Assembly (NCBI GenBank): GCA_949286445.1
Contig: CASECL010000223.1
Location: 1 to 8,416, forward strand
Source of the DNA: an uncultured bacterium
Lineage (GTDB): Bacteria > Verrucomicrobiota > Lentisphaeria > Victivallales > Victivallaceae
Direction: 5' to 3'
DNA: 8,416 nt
Below the pieces are notes generated by a model. It saw only the letters and a program-made list of their open reading frames with translations. It was not told where the DNA came from and ran no database searches. The position numbers were made by a program, and so were the translations under genes. This document shows, piece after piece, positions 1-6,071 of the stretch; the stretch's first letter is position 1; each line of letters opens with the position of its first letter.

Positions 1-1726
1 CCTGTCCGACTACCCGCAAATGCAGGTGTTCGGCCAGATGGAGCAGTTTTTCCTTTTCGCCCTGGAGCAGCTTGGAGACCGGAATATGGGTCCAGCGGCT
101 GACAATGGCGGCGATATCTTCATCGTCCACCTCTTCCTTAAGCAGCCGGGAGGATGAATCTGCCTTTATTTTTGCCTCAGCTTCAGCGATCTGACGCTGT
201 ATTTTCGGAATTGTGCCATGCCGGAGTTCGGCGGCTTTTTCCAGATTGTATTCCCGTTCGGCTTTCTCCAGCTGGCTCTTGGCCATTTCCAGACTTTGGC
301 GCAGGTCACGCAGAGAAGAAATTGATTTTTTCTCATTTTCGTAACGCGCCCGCAATTCACTGCCGATACTCTTAAGTTCGGCAGCTTCGCTTTCCAGAGC
401 TTCCAGCCGTTTCTTGGACGGAGCGTCATTCTCCTTTTTAAGCATGGCAATTTCAATCTGCAACCGCATGAGTTTACGCTCATTTTCATCCAGTTCCACC
501 GGGGAGCTGTCAATTTCGGTACGCAATACTGCCGCCGCTTCGTCCACCAGGTCGATTGCTTTGTCCGGCAGGAAACGGTCGGAGATGTATTTATCTGACA
601 GCACTGCCGCAGCAACCAGAGCACTGTCTCTCAATTTCACCCCGTGGTGAATTTCGTAACGCTCTTTAAGACCGCGGAGAATGGAAATGGTGTCTTCCAC
701 TGAAGGCGGCTCCACCAGAATCGACTGGAAACGGCGTTCCAGCGCGGCATCTTTTTCAATGTATTTGCGGTACTCGTCCAGTGTGGTGGCTCCAATGCAG
801 TGGAGTTCGCCCCGGGCCAGCATGGGTTTAAGCAGGTTTCCGGCATCCATGGATCCCTCGGAAGCTCCGGCACCGACCACAGTATGAAGTTCGTCAATAA
901 AGAGTATTATTTTACCCTCAGAAGCGGTAACTTCCTTAAGCACTGCTTTGAGACGTTCCTCAAATTCGCCGCGATACTTTGCCCCGGCGATCAGAGCCCC
1001 CATGTCCAGAGCCATCAGTGAACGGTCTTTCAGGCTTTCAGGAACGTCTCCGCGTACAATACGGCGGGCCAGTCCTTCAACAATAGCTGTTTTACCTACA
1101 CCGGGTTCACCGATAAGCACCGGGTTGTTTTTGGTCCGGCGGGAAAGAATCTGCATTACCCGGCGGATTTCATCATCCCGGCCGATAACCGGGTCGATTT
1201 TATCCTGAGATGCGAGCAAAGTAAGATCCTTGGCATATTTTTTCAATGCTTCAAAGGTCCCCTCCGGGTCGGCACTGGCAACCCGCTGATTTCCTCTTAT
1301 ACCCTGCAAGGCACGCAGAAAAGCCGCCCGGTCAAGGTTGAATCTGCGGAATATTTTAGCGGTATCACCCTTATCCAGCATAGCCAGGAGCAGGTGTTCA
1401 ACGCTGACATATTCGTCTTTCATTTTGGCGGCTTCCTCGGAAGCGTCATTAAGCATGGAGGAAAACTCGCGGGAGGTGTAAAGTTCCTGCTGATTGCCGC
1501 CGCTTACTTTGGGAAGCGTGTCAATTACCGCATCAGTTTCTTCGGAGAAGAGAGCCGGATTTACATTGAGTTTTTCCAGTATGGATGATGCCAGTCCCTG
1601 GTTCTGGCGGAGCAGGGCGGCGAGAACGTGTACACTTCTAAGCTCGGTATTGTTGTTTTCCAACGCGATTGAACGGGCATCAAGAAGTGCTTCTTTGGAA
1701 CGATTGGTGAATTTTTCAATATTCAT
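1..1726 (-). CDS. clpB: ATP-dependent chaperone ClpB, N-terminal 575 residues (C-terminus outside window)
   Basis: Hsp100 protein disaggregase: a cytoplasmic hexamer that works with DnaK/DnaJ/GrpE to thread and rescue aggregated proteins using ATP. The frame is open from the ATG at 1726-1724 to the left window edge. In order: two Clp_N repeats (about residues 1-145); first AAA+ domain with Walker A GEPGVGKT at 206-213, Walker B ILFIDE ending at Glu279, and ALERRF arginine-finger region; a charged coiled-coil middle domain (about 410-525) that marks ClpB rather than ClpA or ClpC; then WTHIPVS at 545-551, leading to the second AAA+ domain, which lies outside the window. Walker A falls at the same numbering as in E. 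coli ClpB and the following Trp is shifted by only two, so there are no large indels. Start choice: GGGGG (1737-1733) lies 6 bases before the ATG. No HrcA (CIRCE) inverted repeat is visible upstream. The WTHIP string carries His where WTGIP is usual. Confidence 0.97.
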   Translation of the reverse strand, partial: MNIEKFTNRSKEALLDARSIALENNNTELRSVHVLAALLRQNQGLASSILEKLNVNPALFSEETDAVIDTLPKVSGGNQQELYTSREFSSMLNDASEEAAKMKDEYVSVEHLLLAMLDKGDTAKIFRRFNLDRAAFLRALQGIRGNQRVASADPEGTFEALKKYAKDLTLLASQDKIDPVIGRDDEIRRVMQILSRRTKNNPVLIGEPGVGKTAIVEGLARRIVRGDVPESLKDRSLMALDMGALIAGAKYRGEFEERLKAVLKEVTASEGKIILFIDELHTVVGAGASEGSMDAGNLLKPMLARGELHCIGATTLDEYRKYIEKDAALERRFQSILVEPPSVEDTISILRGLKERYEIHHGVKLRDSALVAAAVLSDKYISDRFLPDKAIDLVDEAAAVLRTEIDSSPVELDENERKLMRLQIEIAMLKKENDAPSKKRLEALESEAAELKSIGSELRARYENEKKSISSLRDLRQSLEMAKSQLEKAEREYNLEKAAELRHGTIPKIQRQIAEAEAKIKADSSSRLLKEEVDDEDIAAIVSRWTHIPVSKLLQGEKEKLLHLAEHLHLRVVGQ

Positions 1727-1738
1727 ATTTTACCCCCG

Positions 1739-1767
1739 TTGTTAAAATCTTCAAATTGTGATATATT
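1739..1767 (+). promoter_or_regulatory. Candidate promoter for the metallophosphoesterase gene
   Basis: TTGTTA (1739-1744, 4 of 6 to the sigma-70 -35) and TATATT (1762-1767, 5 of 6 to the -10) are separated by exactly 17 bases. The predicted transcript start near 1774 falls downstream of the GTG at 1758, which argues against that codon as the start. The divergent clpB start is only 13 bases from the -35 box, so the two genes must share control DNA. The site lies in AT-rich sequence, where chance matches are common. Confidence 0.35.
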
Positions 1768-1775
1768 ATTGTACT

Positions 1776-2720
1776 ATGTTCAATTTCATCATGGCTTTTA
1801 TCAGTTTTTTCATACTCCGGTCCGGAGTTCATTCCGATCCGGACTCAGCGGAAATGCGCCGCGTCAGCGTGGAACTTGACCGCTGGCACAGCGAACACCG
1901 TGATTTAAAATTTCTGATTATTTCAGATCTCCATTTCCGCCGGGAGAATTTTCAGAACGGATCAGCAGAGCGACTGCTTAACCGGATTAATTCTGCCGAT
2001 GCCGATATTATAATTCTCCTTGGTGACTACATCTACCTGCCGAAACTTGATCCCGGCGGCCGCTGGAGAACCCAGGCCGGGGAAAACACCAGCCTGAAAG
2101 AACTGGCTCTTTTTTTCCGCCGGCTGAAAGCCCGCCACGGCGTTTACGCCATTTGCGGCAACCATGAGGAACGCTTCGGGAAAACCATGTTTATTCAGCA
2201 GATGGAACGTTCCGGGTTCCCAAAATTCCTTGACGGTAAAATCGTTCCTGTCCAGGTGAACGGGAAAACATTTTACCTTGCCTCACCTGATCCTGAACAA
2301 TTGAGTTACCGTCAATTGCAGTCTTTTTTAAGGGCAGTTCCCGGAGATGCCCCGGTCATTCTGCTCTGTCATTCTCCGGTGTGGTTCCCGGAAATTCCGG
2401 AGCGGGTGGAACTGGCATTGGCCGGACACACCCACTCCGGGCAAATCAATATGCCGTTTTTTCACGGCATATCCGGAGAAAAACCTTATTATCAACTCTA
2501 CCAGCACGGTCTGTTCCGGCACCGCCGTTCCCGCCTGCTGGTAAGCTCCGGAGCCGGCAACAGCAATGTCAATCTCAGAATTGGAGCCGCTCCGGAACTG
2601 TTACTGCTTAACCTGAAAGGTAAAAGCAAAAAATGTGCCAGTACTGAATTTGAGCGTATGTTATATTCAAATTGTGACGAACTGACACAGTTAACCTGTG
2701 ACATAATGGCACGCAAATGA
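1776..2720 (+). CDS. Calcineurin-like metallophosphoesterase, N-terminally anchored (YkuE/YaeI type)
   Basis: Two-metal phosphoesterase; the exact substrate cannot be read from sequence. Relatives of the YkuE/YaeI type act on membrane or envelope phosphate esters. With the ATG at 1776 the protein has 314 residues. The metal-site motifs are complete and in order: SDLH (Asp51, His53), LLGD (Asp84), CGNHE (Asn129, His130), CHSP (His199) and GHTH (218-220), followed by the family's SSGAGNS near 257. Residues 1-18 are hydrophobic, consistent with a signal anchor placing the enzyme at the membrane. After the last conserved strand (LLLLNLK, to about 281) there is an unusual Cys-containing tail of about 33 residues. 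The start is uncertain: GTG 1758, ATG 1776 and ATG 1791 are in frame and none has a Shine-Dalgarno sequence; 1776 keeps the whole hydrophobic segment. It is followed on the same strand by a glycosyltransferase gene 72 bases downstream, probably in one operon. Confidence 0.88.
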   Translation: MFNFIMAFISFFILRSGVHSDPDSAEMRRVSVELDRWHSEHRDLKFLIISDLHFRRENFQNGSAERLLNRINSADADIIILLGDYIYLPKLDPGGRWRTQAGENTSLKELALFFRRLKARHGVYAICGNHEERFGKTMFIQQMERSGFPKFLDGKIVPVQVNGKTFYLASPDPEQLSYRQLQSFLRAVPGDAPVILLCHSPVWFPEIPERVELALAGHTHSGQINMPFFHGISGEKPYYQLYQHGLFRHRRSRLLVSSGAGNSNVNLRIGAAPELLLLNLKGKSKKCASTEFERMLYSNCDELTQLTCDIMARK

Positions 2721-2778
2721 AGAAAATGCAAATGATTATTGAAAAAATACCGGAATAAAATGCTGGATTTTAAATTAC

Positions 2779-2783
2779 GGAGA
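2779..2783 (+). promoter_or_regulatory. Ribosome binding site deciding the glycosyltransferase start
   Basis: GGAGA sits 9 bases before the ATG at 2793. The frame is open further upstream (TTG 2739, ATG 2760), but neither of those codons has a purine-rich site at the right distance, and the extra N-terminal residues would be a basic stretch foreign to the family, whose beta strand (KISVVLA) normally begins within the first ten residues. Confidence 0.75.
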
Positions 2784-2792
2784 AAAAATACT

Positions 2793-3737
2793 ATGGCAGA
2801 TCCGGTTAAAATTTCTGTGGTTCTGGCGGCATGCGACGGAGAAAAATTCATCCGCCGCCAATTGGAAAGCATACTTGATCAGAACATTGTGCCGGATGAA
2901 ATTCTGATCGGGGATGATTCGGTTTCCGACGGTACTTTTCTGGCGGTCAAAGATTTGCTGGAGCGTCACCGTTTCATAAAATACTTTCACCATGATCCTC
3001 CGCGGGGTGTGGTGGAAAATTTTGAATTCCTGCTGGAGAAAGCGGCGGGAAAATTTATTTTCTTAGCGGATCAGGATGACCGCTGGCGGCGGGATAAAGT
3101 AGAAAAAATGGCTGCCTTTCTGGAAAACAATCCGGATTGCGGCGGAGTTTTTTCCAACAGTCTGGCGGTGGACGAAAAGGACAGGAGTCTCGGTTTTTCC
3201 CATTGGCAGATGCGGGAATTTTTCCCCGCCGGAGACCGGGTGGACCGGGCGGAATTTTTCCGGCGGGTGGCACTTTCCGCCCATGATACGGCGATCCGGC
3301 GTGATGTGCTGCGGGAAATTCTGCCTTTCCCGAAACTTGCCGATGTGCATGACAGCTGGATCGGTCTGGCGGCGGCATTGAAGTCAAACTGGGGATGCAT
3401 CAATGAAGAATTGACCTTTTACACCATCCATTCCGGCAACCTTTCCCATCCCGGTAAACCGACCTTATTCTGGAAACTTAAGCAGGCTCGCGAATCCATC
3501 CGTCAAAACAGTTTTGCCTGGACGGAACAGCTTTTTCTGGCCTTGATTGAACGTTTCGGTTCAACGGCGGATTTGGAAGACCGCCTGAAATACACTTCGG
3601 CCAGAAAGAACATGCAGGTAAACTTTTTTGCCCGCCTGCCGCTGATTTTACGGGAACTCTTTTCCGGGCGTTATCACCGGTTCGGGCGGGGGTGGAAAAG
3701 TGTTATACAGGATGTCTTTTTCCGGCCTTTTTTCTGA
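2793..3737 (+). CDS. Family 2 glycosyltransferase (GT-A fold, rhamnosyltransferase-like)
   Basis: Transfers a sugar from a nucleotide-sugar donor to a glycan or lipid-linked acceptor, probably in surface polysaccharide or lipopolysaccharide assembly; donor and acceptor cannot be named. The protein has 314 residues. The GT-A nucleotide-binding half begins at once with KISVVLAACDGEKF (6-19), then PDEILIGDD (34-42), and the metal and donor site LADQDDRW (91-98). HDSW at 186-189 and FYTIHSGNLSH at 209-219 match the acceptor-side HDxW and YRxHxxN patterns of rhamnosyltransferase-like members. There is no signal peptide or clear membrane segment, so it should act at the cytoplasmic face. The C-terminus is basic and aromatic (RYHRFGRGW, FFRPFF), as often seen in membrane-associated GT2 enzymes. 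It lies 72 bases after the phosphoesterase gene on the same strand and converges with the Nudix gene after a 14-base gap. The usual TYNGE-like string reads ACDGE here. Confidence 0.92.
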   Translation: MADPVKISVVLAACDGEKFIRRQLESILDQNIVPDEILIGDDSVSDGTFLAVKDLLERHRFIKYFHHDPPRGVVENFEFLLEKAAGKFIFLADQDDRWRRDKVEKMAAFLENNPDCGGVFSNSLAVDEKDRSLGFSHWQMREFFPAGDRVDRAEFFRRVALSAHDTAIRRDVLREILPFPKLADVHDSWIGLAAALKSNWGCINEELTFYTIHSGNLSHPGKPTLFWKLKQARESIRQNSFAWTEQLFLALIERFGSTADLEDRLKYTSARKNMQVNFFARLPLILRELFSGRYHRFGRGWKSVIQDVFFRPFF

Positions 3738-3755
3738 AAAGTGATGATTTTTCAG
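3734..3755. repeat. Inverted repeat at a convergent gene junction
   Basis: CTGAAAA (3734-3740) and TTTTCAG (3749-3755) form a perfect 7-bp stem with an 8-base loop. The glycosyltransferase stop (TGA 3735-3737) lies in one arm and the Nudix stop (complement of TCA 3752-3754) in the other. It could slow or end transcription from both sides, but the stem is AT-rich and no U-tract follows on either strand, so it is not a standard intrinsic terminator. Confidence 0.4.
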
Positions 3756-4312
3756 CAGAATAAACTGTAAATCAACAGCTTGGAATCCGCTCCGCCGCCT
3801 GCGGCTATGTGTTCATCAATTCTTTTTTTCAGCTCACTGAGCGGAACGGTCTCCGAAAGCAGCGAACACTCTGATTCTTCCGGTGAACTCTCCGGATTGC
3901 AGTTTGCCGGATCATCTTCATCAATCATTGCCAATACCGGAATAATGAATTCCCCGGTCATGCCGGGTGAACTGTAAACCGGAGGCAGAATTTCAAGTTT
4001 GCTTATGGTGTATCCGGTTTCCTCTTTCATCTCCCGGATGGCGCAGTCCTCAACGCTTTCTCCCGGGTCAATCAGACCGGCGGGAAACTCCAGCATGACT
4101 TTGCCGGCGGGGGGACGGAATTGACTTACCAGCACAATTCTGCCGCTCCGGCTGGTTCTGGCAATAATCATCACCGCTCCCGGAGTGCCGATCCGGGATA
4201 CCGCCTCCCATTTCCGGGCACGGTTTTTTTCATCAGTAAAACACAATTCATCAAGTTTAAGATATTTTCCCTTGCCGAGGCTGCGGCCGGGGGTTATTTC
4301 CGGGCAATTCAT
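3752..4312 (-). CDS. Nudix hydrolase, ADP-ribose/ADP-sugar pyrophosphatase (NUDT5-like)
   Basis: Hydrolyses ADP-ribose or related nucleotide sugars to AMP and sugar phosphate; a cytoplasmic house-cleaning enzyme. The 186-residue protein holds a complete Nudix box, G-x5-E-x7-RE-x-x-EE-x-G-aromatic, from Gly79 to Tyr101 (Glu85, Arg93, Glu94, Glu97 and Glu98 visible). Just before it, QFRPPAGKVMLEFPAGLID (64-82) is the signature of the ADP-sugar branch, and the PPVYSSPGMTGE segment after the box (110-121) matches the loop that follows the box in human NUDT5. An acidic stretch rich in Glu, Asp and Pro at about 131-149 is poorly conserved in the family. Start: AGGAG lies 8 bases before the ATG at 4312-4310. 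It is probably transcribed alone from the promoter at 4365-4337, divergent from the esterase gene. The preferred substrate among ADP-ribose, ADP-glucose and others is not decided. Confidence 0.93.
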   Translation of the reverse strand: MNCPEITPGRSLGKGKYLKLDELCFTDEKNRARKWEAVSRIGTPGAVMIIARTSRSGRIVLVSQFRPPAGKVMLEFPAGLIDPGESVEDCAIREMKEETGYTISKLEILPPVYSSPGMTGEFIIPVLAMIDEDDPANCNPESSPEESECSLLSETVPLSELKKRIDEHIAAGGGADSKLLIYSLFC

Positions 4313-4336
4313 AGCATCAACTCCTGTTTTCCGGTA

Positions 4337-4365
4337 AATATAAGCTGTTTTCCATGTTATTTCAA
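4337..4365 (-). promoter_or_regulatory. Probable sigma-70 promoter of the Nudix gene
   Basis: Read on the minus strand, TTGAAA (4365-4360) and TATATT (4342-4337) each match 5 of 6 consensus bases and are exactly 17 bases apart. Transcription starting near 4330 would give a leader of about 18 bases that still contains the AGGAG ribosome binding site. Confidence 0.65.
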
Positions 4366-4375
4366 CCGGAAATGC

Positions 4376-4404
4376 TTGAAAAAATCAACCGGGAGGATTA
4401 AATT
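4376..4404 (+). promoter_or_regulatory. Candidate promoter of the esterase gene
   Basis: TTGAAA (4376-4381, 5 of 6) and TAAATT (4399-4404, 4 of 6) are 17 bases apart. The predicted start near 4411 gives a leader of about 45 bases carrying the GGAGG at 4443. The -10 box lies inside the inverted repeat 4389-4409. Confidence 0.45.
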
Positions 4405-4409
4405 CCCGG
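4389..4409. repeat. Inverted repeat over the esterase -10 region, operator-like
   Basis: CCGGGA (4389-4394) and TCCCGG (4404-4409) form a perfect 6-bp inverted repeat with a 9-base spacer, covering the spacer and -10 of the candidate esterase promoter. It could bind a dimeric repressor. On the minus strand the same repeat is followed by TTGATTTTTT, so it could also act as a weak terminator for transcription heading toward the Nudix gene. Confidence 0.35.
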
Positions 4410-4442
4410 GAGAAGATTAATTACCCGAAATATCAGAATACT

Positions 4443-4447
4443 GGAGG
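4443..4447 (+). promoter_or_regulatory. Ribosome binding site deciding the esterase start
   Basis: A consensus GGAGG is 8 bases before the ATG at 4456 and only 2 bases before the ATG at 4450. The spacing therefore favours 4456, which gives the N-terminus MRKSFWSALA, a normal signal-peptide start. Confidence 0.8.
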
Positions 4448-4455
4448 CAATGTTG

Positions 4456-5919
4456 ATGAGAAAGAGTTTTTGGTCGGCACTGGCAATCTCCGCCGCGGCC
4501 GGAGTGGTTAACGGCGGTGGAATTGAGGCGGTGAGGAACATGCCGCTGGAAAATGGTGAAATCGTTTATCTGGAGCGGGAAACTGACCCGGTTCTCAAAT
4601 ACCGGAAAAACCGCCCGCTGAAAAATCTGCCGCCCCGTACCGTGGCCAAAGTAGTTCTTCATCCCGCTCCGGGATCAAACATCAATGTTCAGGTTTACCT
4701 GCCGGATCCGGATAAGTGGAACGGGCGTTTCGTCGGCCTGGGCAACGGCGGAGCCGCCGGAAGCATCAATCCCCAGGGCATGGCCCGTCTGGCGGCCCGC
4801 GGCTTTGCCGCCGCCAATACCGATATGGGAACCAGTCCGGACGCCTTTTCAGGAGACGGAAATCCGGAGGTATGGAAAGATTTCGGTTTCCGCTCCACCC
4901 ACCTTATGACGGTAACCGCAAAAAAAATAATCAAAGCCTTCTACGGGCGTGCGCCGGAATACTCCTATTTCAATGGCGGATCCACCGGAGGTCAGCAGGC
5001 ATTGTCTGAAGTTCAGCGTTATCCGGAAGATTATGACGGCGTAGTTGCCGCGGTTCCGGCGCATTGCCGCACACCGTTGCATGCCTATTTCCTTTGGAAT
5101 TATCAGATATTGAACCGTACTCCTTTCTCTAAAGAACAGGAAAAAGTTGTTATTGACGCCGCCAATGAGTACATGGCTAAATATGAAACCGGAGATGGCA
5201 AAGGCAAGTATATTTCTGATACCCGGCGGGCCACGGCGGAAGATATTAAAAACATTATTGCTCTGGCACGGAAAAAGGATGCCACTTTGACAGACGCACA
5301 TGCGGAAGCGCTGGATAAACTCTTTTCCGGGCCGGTGCATCCTGAAACCGGGGAACGGATATTCAACGGTATTCCGGTAGGTTCTCCGTTTGATCCGGCG
5401 CGGGGCAATCTGTATTTGTTCAACTGGGTATTTGGTAAAGACTGTGATTTGAATAAACTTAATTTCACCTCTGATCTGGATGAATACACCGCCAAGCTCG
5501 GGCCTTATCTTAACTCAGAAGATCCGGATTTGCGGCGGTTTGCGGATCGGGGAGGGAAATTACTGATGTTTTCCGGATCAGCCGACTCCTGTGTGCCGTT
5601 TCACGCCACGCTGGATTATTATGAAAAAACCGCGGAATTTTTCGGATCACTGGATAAAGTAAAAGAGTTTTTCCTCTTTTACCTGGTTCCCGGCAAAGGC
5701 CATGGCAATGAGGGCCCGGGTGTAAATGCCATGCCGGATATGCTTGAAAAAGTCATTCTCTGGCGGGAAAAAGGCGAAAAACCCGGCGAACTGACGGCGA
5801 AGCGTTATGAAAAGGGACATTTGGTCTCCACCATTGCCATTCAGCCGTACCCCGGAAATTCGCCCCGCGGCGGAGTCGGACGGGTGGCACCGCGTTATCT
5901 GCCGGAGATAAAAGAATAG
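4456..5919 (+). CDS. Secreted tannase/feruloyl-esterase-family alpha/beta hydrolase lacking the CS-D-HC cysteines
   Basis: Predicted to hydrolyse esters of plant phenolics or similar aryl esters outside the cytoplasm; the true substrate is not known. The protein has 487 residues. Residues 1 to about 20 form a signal peptide (MRK, hydrophobic run through AAAGVV). Family landmarks follow in order: YLPDPDKWNGRFVGLGNGG near 73-91, the GFAAANTDMG strand, the nucleophile elbow NGGSTGGQQ with Ser176, a lid region of about 160 residues, GSADSCVPF with Asp377, and GKGHGNEGPG with His416. The triad is intact. In typical members the Ser and His are each next to a Cys (GCSTGG and GHC), and these form a disulfide. 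Here both are Gly (Gly175 and Gly417), a paired change. Only three Cys remain in the mature part. Length is slightly below the 500-560 usual for the family. It is probably a single-gene unit with its own promoter and terminator. Confidence 0.88.
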   Translation: MRKSFWSALAISAAAGVVNGGGIEAVRNMPLENGEIVYLERETDPVLKYRKNRPLKNLPPRTVAKVVLHPAPGSNINVQVYLPDPDKWNGRFVGLGNGGAAGSINPQGMARLAARGFAAANTDMGTSPDAFSGDGNPEVWKDFGFRSTHLMTVTAKKIIKAFYGRAPEYSYFNGGSTGGQQALSEVQRYPEDYDGVVAAVPAHCRTPLHAYFLWNYQILNRTPFSKEQEKVVIDAANEYMAKYETGDGKGKYISDTRRATAEDIKNIIALARKKDATLTDAHAEALDKLFSGPVHPETGERIFNGIPVGSPFDPARGNLYLFNWVFGKDCDLNKLNFTSDLDEYTAKLGPYLNSEDPDLRRFADRGGKLLMFSGSADSCVPFHATLDYYEKTAEFFGSLDKVKEFFLFYLVPGKGHGNEGPGVNAMPDMLEKVILWREKGEKPGELTAKRYEKGHLVSTIAIQPYPGNSPRGGVGRVAPRYLPEIKE

Positions 5920-5949
5920 TATCCGGTCAGACCGGTAAACATTTGCCGC

Positions 5950-5994
5950 AATCCCCGGAACCGGCTGATTTAATGCCGTCCGGGGATTGTTTTT
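5950..5994 (+). terminator. Intrinsic terminator of the esterase gene
   Basis: AATCCCCGG (5950-5958) pairs perfectly with CCGGGGATT (5980-5988); an inner CGGC/GCCG stem (5962-5965 with 5975-5978) extends it, and GTTTTT follows. It starts 31 bases after the esterase stop. The minus strand has no T-run after the hairpin, so it works in the plus direction only. Confidence 0.9.
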
Positions 5995-6049
5995 CTGAGG
6001 GAAAATAAATATAAAGTTGCAGGGCAAATTCACAGCCTGGTTTCCTCCG

Positions 6050-6071
6050 CGCATTCCGGAAAATGAATGCG
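6050..6071 (-). terminator. Hairpin directly after the rodA stop codon
   Basis: On the minus strand CGCATTC (6071-6065) and GAATGCG (6056-6050) form a perfect 7-bp stem with an 8-base loop, beginning at the base after the rodA stop. No U-tract follows, so it may be a 3'-end stabilising hairpin or a factor-dependent end and not a full intrinsic terminator. Confidence 0.4.

Noticed and set aside
1758..1775. GTG 1758 as start of the metallophosphoesterase
   Set aside because: No Shine-Dalgarno, it lies inside the best promoter candidate, and it adds only IYYCT-like residues before the hydrophobic anchor.
2739..2792. TTG 2739 as start of the glycosyltransferase
   Set aside because: The ribosome site at 2779-2783 fits the ATG at 2793, and the added residues are a basic stretch outside the family fold.
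2498..2872. 124-codon minus-strand frame across the phosphoesterase-glycosyltransferase junction
   Set aside because: No motif or ribosome site; both genes on the plus strand are clearly coding there.
5103..5495. 130-codon frame antisense to the esterase gene
   Set aside because: The sense frame is a recognisable enzyme; no start signals or family motifs support the antisense reading.
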